A stretch of DNA of 64,000 bases from Eubacterium sp. (GTDB lineage Bacteria > Bacillota > Clostridia > Lachnospirales > Lachnospiraceae), in assembly GCA_017433295.1 (NCBI GenBank), contig JAFRHL010000017.1:36706-100705 (forward strand), read 5' to 3'. This document shows positions 45,922-54,658 of this stretch, piece by piece (positions within the stretch are counted from its first letter, which is position 1; every line of letters begins with the position of its first letter). The translations under genes and the position numbers were made by a program. The notes beneath the pieces were generated by a model. That model saw nothing but the letters and a program-made list of their open reading frames with translations. It did no database searches and had not been told where the DNA came from.

Positions 45922-46944
45922 ATGGAACATACATCAGACAGTCTCATCAACATAAACAATAAACCTGAAGGTTCATACTCATTTTTAATTGATAATATCA
46001 AAACACTGCTGATTGTTTTAGTAGTTTTCAATCATCTGATTGCATTTCAACTGGTAAAGTACGATCAGGTCGCATCGTTTATCAGATATGGTGTTACATT
46101 GTTTCATATGCCTGCTTTTATTTTTGTATCGGGTTATCTGTCTAAAAGGGAACACTCTGTTTTACATAATATGAAGACTCTGCTGGTACCTTATGTCATA
46201 AGTTATTTTATAGTCTGGTCCTGTTTCAGATTTTTTAATGGAAATGAAGAATTCAGGATCCTGATCCCCATTGGCGGAACCTGGTATTTTCTTGTGCTGT
46301 TTATATATCGCATAACCTGCGGGGGCATATCAAAAATACGCTGGTGCATCCCTGTAACCATATTGGTTGGTCTTCTGGCGGGGACACAGACGGATTTTTC
46401 GATATTTTTAACAATGTCCAGGGCAATCGTTTACTATCCTTTTTTCCTTGCCGGCTATTTCTGGACATCACCCCAAACTCAAAAGCTCAGACAATCAAAA
46501 TGGAAATGGTGTCTGCTGATTATCGGACTCCTTTTCTTTTTCCTGATATCATGGTACTTCATGAAGCATGGGCTGACCGTGAATATTCTAAAGCAGGATC
46601 GTTGTTATTCGAAAGCTGGTCTCAGTAATCTGAAGGGCATTGTTTTAAGAAGTCTGATGTACATGGGAGCTTTTTCCCTGACTTTTTCAATTATGGCATT
46701 TATGTCGGATAAGAAGACTCCTTTTTCTTACCTTGGAAAGAACTCTGTCAGCATATATTTTTTCCACTATCCGCTCCTGTTTGTTTCAAACAGATTAGGT
46801 TTCCTGTCCCAGCCTCTGACATTGAACTGGGCTGCCCATATCCTTATTACAATCTTAACGGTACTTCTGACAGGAAGCGCCCCGGTTAACCGTGCATTTA
46901 AAGCAATTATGAATAAAGTGACAGCAATAGTATTTTGTGAATAA
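45922..46944 (+). CDS. Membrane acyltransferase family protein
   Basis: An integral-membrane acyltransferase (Acyl_transf_3 type, fucose-4-O-acetylase-like) of 340 residues with about ten helices. The N-terminal segment LLIVLVVFNHLIAF carries the conserved histidine, and FGKNSVS-like LGKNSVSIYFFHYPLL is the C-terminal signature. It would O-acetylate a cell-surface glycan. The ATG at 45922 has AAGGGAG 8-9 bases upstream; the reading frame extends further to 45856 without a ribosome site. It is visibly more AT-rich than its neighbours, a hint of horizontal acquisition. Confidence 0.85.
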   Translation: MEHTSDSLININNKPEGSYSFLIDNIKTLLIVLVVFNHLIAFQLVKYDQVASFIRYGVTLFHMPAFIFVSGYLSKREHSVLHNMKTLLVPYVISYFIVWSCFRFFNGNEEFRILIPIGGTWYFLVLFIYRITCGGISKIRWCIPVTILVGLLAGTQTDFSIFLTMSRAIVYYPFFLAGYFWTSPQTQKLRQSKWKWCLLIIGLLFFFLISWYFMKHGLTVNILKQDRCYSKAGLSNLKGIVLRSLMYMGAFSLTFSIMAFMSDKKTPFSYLGKNSVSIYFFHYPLLFVSNRLGFLSQPLTLNWAAHILITILTVLLTGSAPVNRAFKAIMNKVTAIVFCE

Positions 46945-46984
46945 ATATCTAAATATTCACATTTTCCATTCATCTATTTTTTTA

Positions 46985-47013
46985 TTGACACCAATTTTAA
47001 TCTGTGTTAGATT
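46985..47013 (+). promoter_or_regulatory. Promoter of the leuA T-box transcript
   Basis: TTGACA (46985-46990), a 17-base spacer and TAGATT (47008-47013) on the plus strand, giving a predicted start near 47020 immediately ahead of the T-box structure. Confidence 0.75.
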
Positions 47014-47019
47014 AATCAG

Positions 47020-47310
47020 GAAATGCAATGACGGGGAATAGTAGGATCATAGAAGACATCCAGAGAGCTGCCGGGTGGTGCGAGGCAGTTGTACCAGTGA
47101 TCTGAACTCGCCTCCGAGCAGCGTGCTGAACCGCATATGCAGTAGGCATTGACGGATCCTGACCGTTACAGCAGGAGGATATACGACTGTCAGATCAGAA
47201 TAAGACCGGATCTGAGTCCGTATCTGTGATGAGTGCATACGTAATGTATGAATAAGAGTGGTACCACGTGAGTAATCTCCGTCTCTTTGACAAGGGGCGG
47301 TTTTTTTTGT
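47020..47310 (+). ncRNA. T-box riboswitch, probably leucine-specific
   Basis: A T-box leader: the tRNA acceptor-binding bulge in AGAGTGGTACCACG (47255-47268), then the terminator CCGTCTCTTTGACAAGGGGCGG (47279-47300) with eight T. Stem I carries GAACTC followed by GCCTCC, where CTC is the likely specifier (leucine). Uncharged tRNA-Leu would stabilise the antiterminator and switch on leuA. The downstream gene is a leucine-biosynthesis enzyme, which agrees with the specifier reading. Confidence 0.92.
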
Positions 47311-47431
47311 GTCTGTCCGCTTCTGACGGATCAGGCAGCCACCGAAATATTGTTGAGCCAGGCGGCCGCGAGAATGGGTACATTTCTAAAGATATCATCA
47401 TACAATGTTCTGATATAAGGAGGAAATTAAA

Positions 47432-49093
47432 ATGAAACATGCCGACAAGTACAAACCAATGTATTTCTCAGCTCCGGAGCTGACTTTGAAATGGGCTTTA
47501 AAGGATCATATTGAGAAGCCCCCCATCTGGTGTTCCGTAGACCTGCGCGACGGCAACCAGGCTCTGATCACCCCCATGAACCTGGAAGAGAAGCTGGAGT
47601 TTTTCAAAATGCTGGTAAAGATCGGCTTCAAGGAAATCGAAGTGGGTTTCCCGGCTGCTTCCGAAACAGAGTATGAATTCTGCCGTACCCTGATCGAGAA
47701 AGACCTGATTCCGGATGATGTTACCATCCAGGTACTGACCCAGGCCAGAGATCACATCATAAAGAAGACCTTTGAAGCCATAAAGGGAGTGAAACAGGCA
47801 GTAGTACACCTTTACAATTCAACTTCCGTGGCCCAGAGGGAGCAGGTTTTCCAGAAGGATAAAGAGGAGATCAAAAAGATCGCCACTGACGGAGCAAAGC
47901 TCCTTAAAAAGCTTACCGAGGAAGACGGCGGCAATTACCGTTTCGAATATTCTCCGGAAAGCTTTACCGGCACCGAGGTGGAGTATGCGCTGGATGTCTG
48001 CAATGCAGTCCTTGATGTATGGCAGCCCACCCCCGAATGGCCGACCATCATCAATCTTCCGGTTACCGTGGAGCATTCGCTGCCCCATGTTTACGCCAGC
48101 CAGATCGAATACATGAACGATCATCTGAAATACCGGGATGGCGTGATCCTCTCTCTCCATCCTCATAATGACCGTGGTACCGGCGTGGCCGATACAGAGC
48201 TGGCACTCCTTGCCGGAGCGGACCGTGTGGAGGGTACTCTTTTTGGAAATGGTGAGCGGACAGGTAATGTGGATATCGTCACATTGGCCATGAATATGTA
48301 CACTCACGGCGTAGAGCCGGGACTGGACTTTACGGATATGCCTGCCATCGTTGATGTCTATGAAAGAGTTACCAGAATGCATGTTTATGAGAGACAGCCC
48401 TATGCAGGACAGCTGGTATTCGCCGCATTTTCCGGATCCCATCAGGATGCCATCGCCAAGGGTATGCTCTGGAGAGAGACCCATCAGGATATCAAGTGGA
48501 CCGTTCCCTACCTGCCCATTGACCCCAAGGATCTGGGACGACAGTATGATGCGGACGTCATCCGTATCAACAGCCAGTCGGGCAAGGGCGGAATCGGCTT
48601 CGTCCTGGAGCAGGCCTTCGGCATCCGTCTTCCCCTCAAGATGCGGGAAGAGGTTGGTTATGCGGTAAAAGATGTATCAGACCGTCAGCATAAGGAATTA
48701 AGCCCCGATGAGGTAAAAGATGTATTCAAAGATATCTATGTAAATATTTCCTCACCGGTTCGTTTTGCAGAGGTACACTATAAACAGGAAAACGGTATCC
48801 ATGCAGAACTGAGAGCATACTACAAAGACCGGCTTAAGATCTTCGAAGGCCAGGGCAACGGACGTCTGGACGCTGTCAGCAATGCCATTAAGAATTACTT
48901 TAATATCGATTATACCCTCATGACTTACGAAGAGCACGCTCTGGAAGTCAGATCCAGCTCCAAGGCCTGCTCCTACGTGGCAATCAAGGGGGCTGATGAT
49001 AACATCTACTGGGGTGTAGGAATTGATGACGATATCATCATCGCATCTGTCAAAGCTCTGATCAGCGCAGTAAACAGATATATGAACGTCTAA
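47432..49093 (+). CDS. leuA: 2-Isopropylmalate synthase
   Basis: First committed enzyme of leucine synthesis: condenses acetyl-CoA with 2-oxoisovalerate. The N-terminal TIM barrel has WCSVDLRDGNQAL (metal-binding Asp) and HPHNDRGTGVADTELAL (metal-binding histidines), then ERTGNVDI. A linker and the C-terminal LeuA allosteric dimer domain with feedback site follow. At 553 residues it is the long type 2 form. GGAGG is 8 bases before the ATG. Controlled by the leucine T-box; leuB, leuC and leuD are not nearby. Confidence 0.97.
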   Translation: MKHADKYKPMYFSAPELTLKWALKDHIEKPPIWCSVDLRDGNQALITPMNLEEKLEFFKMLVKIGFKEIEVGFPAASETEYEFCRTLIEKDLIPDDVTIQVLTQARDHIIKKTFEAIKGVKQAVVHLYNSTSVAQREQVFQKDKEEIKKIATDGAKLLKKLTEEDGGNYRFEYSPESFTGTEVEYALDVCNAVLDVWQPTPEWPTIINLPVTVEHSLPHVYASQIEYMNDHLKYRDGVILSLHPHNDRGTGVADTELALLAGADRVEGTLFGNGERTGNVDIVTLAMNMYTHGVEPGLDFTDMPAIVDVYERVTRMHVYERQPYAGQLVFAAFSGSHQDAIAKGMLWRETHQDIKWTVPYLPIDPKDLGRQYDADVIRINSQSGKGGIGFVLEQAFGIRLPLKMREEVGYAVKDVSDRQHKELSPDEVKDVFKDIYVNISSPVRFAEVHYKQENGIHAELRAYYKDRLKIFEGQGNGRLDAVSNAIKNYFNIDYTLMTYEEHALEVRSSSKACSYVAIKGADDNIYWGVGIDDDIIIASVKALISAVNRYMNV

Positions 49094-49107
49094 GCAGTAA
49101 GACTGTT

Positions 49108-49154
49108 AGGAGGCTGTGACAATCTTTCCGTTCATAAGATTGTCACAGCCTCCT
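49108..49154. terminator. Long perfect hairpin after leuA
   Basis: A 19-bp perfect stem (49108-49126 with 49136-49154) and 9-base loop, 15 bases after the leuA stop. No T-run follows on either strand, so it is a transcript-end structure rather than a textbook terminator. It also borders the decayed gene on the other strand. Confidence 0.65.
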
Positions 49155-49674
49155 CACTGCATAAACATGTCAATCAGACAGGCTATCTCGTTCATGTCTA
49201 TTCCGCTGTCCGGCTTTTCAAAAGTAAACAAAACATCATAAAATGGATATAATCCATGATTAATATAATGCTCTACTTTCCAGAGAAAGCTTTTTAGATA
49301 ATTTTCATTAGATAAAAGTCCGATATGCTCATGATATCTGTACTTATTACAGGAGGGACAATATACTGTAAAATCCGGGTGGAATGTACTCCCATCTGAA
49401 AATGCAAAGGAATATTATTTTCCAGAATGTCTATCATTTTTTCCAGCAAATGCCTCTTTTTAAGCTTATTCACCATGGGGTTAGATTCCGTTCCCAAATA
49501 TTTCTGCTCACCGGCCTCATTCCTTTTATAGTATAATCTGCCATTTCTCAGGTAGCTGGTCAGACCACCCCTCGGTAGTCCCTTCAAAGCATTTCTGCAA
49601 CGAGCAAGCATATCCTTCTCAGCATTTATGCTGGCATTTAAAAGATACCTGTTCATCAACACCTCCTGTAGCAT
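49154..49674 (-). pseudogene. Decayed PD-(D/E)XK-like nuclease family gene
   Basis: The reading frame from 49674 encodes an N-terminal region (RCRNALKGLPRGGLTSYLRNGRLYYKR) typical of a clostridial protein family. A second frame from about 49400 to 49154 encodes its C-terminus: FSDGSTFHPDFTVYCPSC, then YHEHIGLLSNENYLKSF and a final YPFYDVLFTFEKPDSGIDMNEI (quoted in parts). HPDF and the EH pair resemble a PD-(D/E)XK core. The frames differ by one base and the middle, with the expected SKSE helix, is missing, so both a deletion and a frameshift have occurred. Family assignment is from memory of related sequences. Confidence 0.6.
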
Positions 49675-50009
49675 TCCGTTGATTAAGATATGCTAAATTT
49701 TAACATATATTTATATATTTGTAAACATCTTTTTATGGAACAAGATATGGTGAATACAATCCCAAAATAAACTCGTAAATGCCGCAGTAATACGGTATAA
49801 CTGAGCAACAACTGCTGATATATCCAATTCTTTCCTTTGATCACATGAAATAATACCTGTCATAGGAGGAATTTTACGCTGCATTTTTTATTATGGATAA
49901 ATATATCAATTTTTGTGGGTATTCATGTAGGATATTTGAGAAAGGCATCGTCATATACATAAACTTCGATATGTCAGCTGATAAAATACCATTCGACTGT
50001 CACTTCCTA
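49675..50009. other. AT-rich spacer, no gene recognised
   Basis: About 335 bp between the decayed nuclease gene and the clpB terminator. It is AT-rich. No promoter, repeat or ORF with a properly spaced ribosome site was found. Confidence 0.4.
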
Positions 50010-50048
50010 TTAAAAAATAAACCGGGAACTGCTGATACAGTTCCCGGC
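50010..50048 (-). terminator. Intrinsic terminator of clpB
   Basis: On the minus strand CCGGGAACTG pairs with CAGTTCCCGG (50022-50047) followed by TTTATTTTTTAA. It lies 5 bases beyond the clpB stop codon. Confidence 0.85.
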
Positions 50049-50052
50049 TATT

Positions 50053-52635
50053 TTACTTAATCACTGCTTTCAATTCTCCATTCTGCAGGTCGATCAGGAT
50101 GGTATCCTGAGGATTTACATTTCCTTCCAGAATCAGTCTGGCTGCCAGTGTATCCACATGCTTGGTGAGGAAACGCTTCAGGGGACGGGCGCCGTAGGCT
50201 GCGTCATATCCATTTTCTATGACATAATTCTTCGCTGCGTCACTGAGCTCGATCCGGATCTCCTTATCAGCGAGCCGCCGGTTGACCTCGGTCAGCAGAA
50301 GGTCGATGATGCCTCCGATATTGTCCTTTGTTAAGGGCTTAAACATTATGATCTCATCCAGACGGTTCAAAAACTCCGGACGGAAATGGCTCCGAAGGTC
50401 AGCCATAACCATACTTTCTGTTTCCGGGCGAATGTTGCCTTCTGAATCGATACCGTCAAGCAGGTACTGGGATCCTATGTTGGATGTCATGATCAGAATG
50501 GTGTTTTTAAAGTCCACGGTTCTGCCCTGGGAGTCGGTGATGCGCCCGTCATCCAGTACCTGTAAGAGTACATTAAATACATCCGGATGGGCTTTTTCGA
50601 TCTCATCAAAAAGAACGACGGAATAGGGCTTTCTCCGTACCGCTTCCGTAAGCTGACCGCCCTCATCGTAACCCACATATCCGGGAGGCGCTCCGATCAG
50701 ACGGGATACAGAGAACTTCTCCATATACTCACTCATATCAATGCGGACCATATTCTGCTCATTATCAAATAAGCTTTCCGCCAGGGCTTTGGCCAGCTCC
50801 GTCTTACCGACGCCGGTGGGGCCCATGAAGAGGAAGGAGCCGATGGGTTTTGAAGGATCCTTGATCCCGGCCTTGGAGCGGATGATGGCCTCTGTTACCT
50901 TCTGGACACCCTCGTCCTGGCCCACAACTCTCTTATGAAGCTCACTGTCCAGATGCAGGGTTTTGTTTCTCTCACTTTCTGTCAGCTTGGCCACGGGGAT
51001 CCCGGTCCAGCGGCTGATGATCTTGGCGATCTCCTCATCGGTGACACACTCATGCACCAGGGAGGCGTCCCGTTTCTTTGCCAGTTCTTCTTCCTCAGCC
51101 AGCTGTTTTTGAAGCTCCGGGAGTTTTCCGTACTGGAGTTCCGCGGCCTTATTGAGATCATAATTCCGCTGGGCGATCTGGATCTCGTTATTTAGCGCTT
51201 CGATCTCCTCTTTCAGCTTTGAAACACGCTCTACGGCAGACTTCTCCTGATCCCAGGTGGCTTTCCTGGTCTGGAAATCCTCCCGCAGGTCAGCCAGCTC
51301 CTTTTGAAGATGTTCCAGTCTCTCTTTACTTAAATGATCGGTCTCCTTCTTTAAAGCAGCCTCCTCGATCTCCATCTGCATGATCTTTCTCTGGACCTCA
51401 TCCAGCTCGGTGGGCAGGGAATCCAGTTCCGTCTTGATCATGGCGCAGGCCTCATCCACCAGGTCAATGGCCTTATCCGGAAGGAAACGGTCTGTAATAT
51501 AACGGTTCGATAAGGTTGCGGCGCTTACCAGTGCGGAGTCTGTGATCTTGACACCATGATACACTTCGTAGCGGTCCTTCAGCCCCCTCAGGATGGAAAT
51601 GGTATCCTCCACTGTGGGTTCATCCACCATGACCGGCTGGAAACGACGCTCCAGGGCCGCATCCTTTTCCACATATTTACGATATTCATTTAAGGTGGTG
51701 GCTCCTATACAATGAAGCTCGCCCCTGGCCAGCATGGGCTTTAACAGATTACCCGCATCCATGGCACCGTCCGTCTTGCCCGCGCCCACGATGGTATGAA
51801 GCTCATCGATAAAGAGAATGATCTGTCCGTTGCTGGCCCTGATCTCCTCCAGAACCGCCTTCAGCCGCTCCTCAAACTCACCCCGGTACTTGGCACCGGC
51901 AATCAGGGAACCCATATCCAGGGCAAATACCCTCTTATCCTTCAGAGATTCCGGCACATCCCCCTTCACGATCCGCTGGGCCAGACCTTCCACTACCGCC
52001 GTCTTGCCGACACCGGGCTCACCGATCAGCACCGGATTATTCTTGGTTTTTCGGGAAAGGATCCTCACCACATTTCTGATCTCCGCATCTCTGCCGATCA
52101 CGGGATCCAGCTTCTGCTGCTTCGCCCGCTCCACCAGATCATATCCGTATTTTTCCAGGGTCTCATAGGTCGCCTCCGGGTTATCACTGACCACCTTCTG
52201 GTTACCGCGAACGGTGGAAAGCGCTGTAAGAAAACGCTCTCTGGTCACGCCGTAGGCCTGGAACAGCTTTTTGATCTCACTGTTGGGATGACGGATCAGA
52301 GACAGGAACAAATGCTCCACCGAAACATACTCATCCCCCATTCCTTTGGACTCATCCTCCGCGCTGACCAGCACCTGGTTAAGGCTCTTGCTGATATAAA
52401 CCTGTCCCCCGGACACCTTGGGCTTCTTCTCCACCAACTGCTGAACCTGAGCAAGAAAAGCCTCCTTATTGATCTCCATCTTTTCCACAAGCTTCAGGAT
52501 CAGACTATCCTCTATTGTCAGCAGGCTGTACAGAAAATGCTCCTGGTCGATCTCCGGACTGCCATACTCATATGCCAGCTTCTCACATTTATTAACCGCT
52601 TCAATTGATTTCTGTGTAAACTTATTAATATTCAT
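50053..52635 (-). CDS. clpB: ATP-dependent chaperone ClpB
   Basis: Hexameric disaggregase of 860 residues working with DnaK. An N-terminal Clp-N repeat is followed by AAA+ domain 1 with Walker [15 protein letters not shown] coiled-coil M domain of about 120 residues lies in the middle ([18 protein letters not shown]). AAA+ domain 2 has [16 protein letters not shown] and [13 protein letters not shown], the substrate pore loop. No ClpP-binding tripeptide loop is visible, as expected for ClpB. The gene has a CIRCE operator in its promoter, so HrcA control is likely. GGAGGG precedes the ATG. Confidence 0.98.
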   Translation of the reverse strand: MNINKFTQKSIEAVNKCEKLAYEYGSPEIDQEHFLYSLLTIEDSLILKLVEKMEINKEAFLAQVQQLVEKKPKVSGGQVYISKSLNQVLVSAEDESKGMGDEYVSVEHLFLSLIRHPNSEIKKLFQAYGVTRERFLTALSTVRGNQKVVSDNPEATYETLEKYGYDLVERAKQQKLDPVIGRDAEIRNVVRILSRKTKNNPVLIGEPGVGKTAVVEGLAQRIVKGDVPESLKDKRVFALDMGSLIAGAKYRGEFEERLKAVLEEIRASNGQIILFIDELHTIVGAGKTDGAMDAGNLLKPMLARGELHCIGATTLNEYRKYVEKDAALERRFQPVMVDEPTVEDTISILRGLKDRYEVYHGVKITDSALVSAATLSNRYITDRFLPDKAIDLVDEACAMIKTELDSLPTELDEVQRKIMQMEIEEAALKKETDHLSKERLEHLQKELADLREDFQTRKATWDQEKSAVERVSKLKEEIEALNNEIQIAQRNYDLNKAAELQYGKLPELQKQLAEEEELAKKRDASLVHECVTDEEIAKIISRWTGIPVAKLTESERNKTLHLDSELHKRVVGQDEGVQKVTEAIIRSKAGIKDPSKPIGSFLFMGPTGVGKTELAKALAESLFDNEQNMVRIDMSEYMEKFSVSRLIGAPPGYVGYDEGGQLTEAVRRKPYSVVLFDEIEKAHPDVFNVLLQVLDDGRITDSQGRTVDFKNTILIMTSNIGSQYLLDGIDSEGNIRPETESMVMADLRSHFRPEFLNRLDEIIMFKPLTKDNIGGIIDLLLTEVNRRLADKEIRIELSDAAKNYVIENGYDAAYGARPLKRFLTKHVDTLAARLILEGNVNPQDTILIDLQNGELKAVIK

Positions 52636-52781
52636 GATTTACCCTCCTTATCGGGAAAATGACTGCAAATATCAAATCATCAGGCCCCTGCCAATCTCAG
52701 GATAAAAGCCCGGCCATGTATCAGGCAAACCGGCAGGTCTTTTTATTGTTATATTTGATATATAACAGTCTTCACAATTAT

Positions 52782-52810
52782 GTTATAACACAAAAATTAG
52801 CACTCGTCAA
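52782..52810 (-). promoter_or_regulatory. Promoter of clpB
   Basis: TTGACG (52805-52810) and TATAAC (52782-52787) with a 17-base spacer on the minus strand. The -35 lies inside the CIRCE element, so HrcA binding would block RNA polymerase directly. The leader to the ATG is about 140 bases. Confidence 0.8.
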
Positions 52811-52823
52811 TAGGGAGTGCTAA
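52797..52823. promoter_or_regulatory. CIRCE operator (HrcA binding site)
   Basis: TTAGCACTC-N9-GAGTGCTAA, an exact match to the CIRCE consensus, located at 52797-52823 over the clpB -35 box. HrcA repressor binds this element and releases it on heat shock. hrcA itself is outside the window. Confidence 0.95.
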
Positions 52824-52844
52824 TAATTTTCTGGTTTATGGCAC

Positions 52845-53021
52845 GGTTTTCCTTTGTCAGTCATAAACAGCAGCAGAGGCGGGGTATATGTCTGAAAGTG
52901 ACTTTGCACCGCAGGAAATCAAAAACAGCAACCGCCATATATCTTCTATTTCCGAGGAGGAACGGAACTTGCAGACATATACCCCGCCTCTGCTGCGTTT
53001 ACCTGGCAAAACCACCCCTGC
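52845..53021 (+). repeat. Hairpin-forming dispersed element, copy 2
   Basis: Reverse-oriented second copy of the element at 19656-19838. Its arms GCAGCAG-A-GG-C-GGGG... differ from copy 1 at two positions, and each change is matched by the complementary change in the opposite arm. The centre differs by one base. It begins 22 bp after the CIRCE operator and lies upstream of the nitroreductase gene, in the same direction. Confidence 0.75.
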
Positions 53022-53064
53022 CCTGCAACTCAACATTTTTCTTACAAAAAACTTAAAATTATGA
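52888..53064 (+). CDS. Small ORF in repeat element, copy 2 (58 aa, unknown)
   Basis: Encodes MSESDFAPQEIKNSN... identical to the copy-1 ORF for the first 42 residues, then a different end because the frame leaves the repeat. The ribosome site is weaker than in copy 1 (GGCGGGG instead of GGAGGGG). The three coding differences from copy 1 are synonymous (His CAC/CAT, Pro-Pro CCT-CCG/CCG-CCT). The stop is 48 bp before the nitroreductase start. Function unknown. Confidence 0.4.
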   Translation: MSESDFAPQEIKNSNRHISSISEEERNLQTYTPPLLRLPGKTTPALQLNIFLTKNLKL

Positions 53065-53112
53065 TATTATTATATTGATTTGACCTCTGTTTATTGTAAA
53101 GGAGAATTCATT

Positions 53113-53607
53113 ATGAAAAGTATATTTCACAGAACCAGCATCCGCGCCTATGAAGATAGACCTGTTGAACCGGAAAAGATCACTCAGCTGCTGAAGGCGG
53201 CCATGGCGGCTCCCTCTGCGGGCAACCAGCAGCCCTGGGAATTCTATGTTGTCACAGATGCCGATACAAAGACAAAACTGGCTGCCTGCAGTCCCTATTC
53301 GGGATGTGCCAAGAACGCCCCCGTGGTCATTGTTCCCTGCTGCCGCAGCAAGGCGATTTTCCCCGAGAACATCATATTGGACCTGTCGGCTGCCACCGAG
53401 AATATCCTTCTGGCAGCAGATGCCCTGGACCTTGGAAGTGTATGGCTGGGTATCGCCCCCATGGAAGACCGCATGAATGCCGTAAGCGAAGTTCTCTCTC
53501 TTCCCAAAGACCTGACTCCCTTCGCCCTGCTTCCTGTGGGTTATCCCCAGACGGTACGACCACAGCAGGACCGCTTTGATGAGAACAGAATTCACTATAT
53601 CAGATAG
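53113..53607 (+). CDS. Nitroreductase family protein
   Basis: A 164-residue flavoprotein of the small clostridial nitroreductase type. RTSIRAYEDRPV is the FMN-phosphate region, AMAAPSAGNQQPWEF the second FMN segment, and LDLGSVWLGIAP the dimer-interface region near the C-terminus. It probably reduces nitro, quinone or ene substrates with NAD(P)H; the natural substrate is unknown. The ATG at 53113 has AAAGGAGA 9 bases upstream and is preferred over 53080. Its TAG stop lies inside the first unit of a 19-bp tandem repeat. Confidence 0.92.
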   Translation: MKSIFHRTSIRAYEDRPVEPEKITQLLKAAMAAPSAGNQQPWEFYVVTDADTKTKLAACSPYSGCAKNAPVVIVPCCRSKAIFPENIILDLSAATENILLAADALDLGSVWLGIAPMEDRMNAVSEVLSLPKDLTPFALLPVGYPQTVRPQQDRFDENRIHYIR

Positions 53608-53678
53608 TATCCACCGGACCGGATAGTGTCCACCGGATCTGATAGTATTCACCGGATCTGATCATATCCACCAAGCAC
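53603..53678. repeat. Tandem 19-bp repeat, four units
   Basis: Four consecutive 19-base units: GATAGTATCCACCGGACCG, two close variants ending CCGGATCT, and a decayed GATCATATCCACCAAGCAC. The array begins in the last codons of the nitroreductase and ends 14 bp before the decayed GGDEF gene. The units lack spacers, so this is not a CRISPR. Confidence 0.85.
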
Positions 53679-53692
53679 CCGGGAGTTTATTT

Positions 53693-54575
53693 ATGAAGAA
53701 CATTCTGGCAATTATTCCACAGACATATGAGATGGATACATTCGCCACAATAATCGCTTCCGAATTTCATATTATACGCGTGGAAAGCGTGACAGACTGT
53801 ACCCGCATCTTTCATGGAGATCATGATAAAAAAACCGACATAGCGGCTGTATTAATTGATTTTGAGCTGTTGTCGGAGGAAGGCAGTGATTTTATGGATC
53901 ATATTCCTTCCGTACCTTTTTCAAAAATTCCCATCATTGCTGTCTCAACCCACAAGCCTTCGTAAAGGGACATGGTGTGGATTGAGCGGGGGCTATATGA
54001 TATCATATCAACAGACTGCCCCCGGCAGCTGATAATCCGCCGCATCAGGAATTCTATCCGGGCATCCGACGCCATCACTTTTACCGAGATAGAAAAAATG
54101 CTGAAAGCTCTTCCGGCCTGTATCTTTTTAAAGGATATTGACGGAAAGTATGTCTTCTCCACCCAGTACTGGCATCATCTGAATCACGGGGATGACCCCA
54201 ACTGGACCATAAGGGGAAAAACAGACCTGGAGATCAGGAAGGACAGGCAGAATGCGCTTAAAGCCATGGAAGCAGACCAGAAAATCCTGGAAACAGGCAT
54301 GGGGATCAGCTATATTATTGAAGAAAATGATGACGGTATACGGGAGTTCCTGGAGCTGATCAGTATGATGCTGATGAATTACCACAACACCGACGACCAT
54401 TGTGCACTTCTGATGTTGGATATCGATGACTTTAAGAATATCAATGACACCTTTGGTCACGCAGAAGGAGACACGGTCCTGGCAGGAATCGGACAGATCA
54501 TCAAAAACAGCTGCCGATTCTGCCCTCTATTACGTAAAGAAACACGGCAAAGCCTCTTATCGGATTTTTGAATAA
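53693..54575 (+). pseudogene. Decayed REC-PAS-GGDEF diguanylate cyclase
   Basis: Reads in one frame as a receiver-like domain (MKNILAIIPQTYEMD, AAVLIDFELL) to a TAA at 53963. It continues after the stop in the same frame with MVWIERGLYDIISTDCP, a PAS-type segment (LPACIFLKDIDGKYVFS), then the middle of a GGDEF domain (LLMLDIDDFKNINDTFGHAEGD). The start of the GGDEF domain (the D-LTGLYNR region) and its catalytic GGDEF loop are both missing. The true C-terminus, ADSALYYVKKHGKASYRIFE, appears in another frame up to TAA at 54573-54575. One nonsense codon and two deletions make it inactive. Confidence 0.8.
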
Positions 54576-54583
54576 AAAATTTC

Positions 54584-54623
54584 GGGCCCGCATGAAATCG
54601 CCTGAGCGGTTTCATGCGGGCCC
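54584..54623 (-). terminator. Terminator at the end of the EutL/c-di-GMP operon
   Basis: A 17-bp near-perfect stem GGGCCCGCATGAAA... (54584-54600 with 54607-54623). On the minus strand it is followed by AAATTTTTTATT. It lies 35 bp after the stop of the large EAL protein and would also face the decayed gene coming from the left. Confidence 0.85.
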
Positions 54624-54658
54624 GGTCATACTCTCCGGTGATGCCGGCAAGATGTTTG

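Noticed and set aside
49893-50060. 55-codon plus-strand ORF starting Met-Asp-Lys-Tyr
   Set aside because: The AGGAGGA site is more than 20 bases from the ATG, and the ORF runs through the clpB terminator into clpB antisense.
53059-53652. 197-codon minus-strand ORF opposite the nitroreductase
   Set aside because: Antisense shadow of a clearly recognisable flavoprotein, with low-complexity composition and no start signal.
53603-53678. CRISPR array
   Set aside because: The 19-base units are contiguous without spacers and no cas genes are present.
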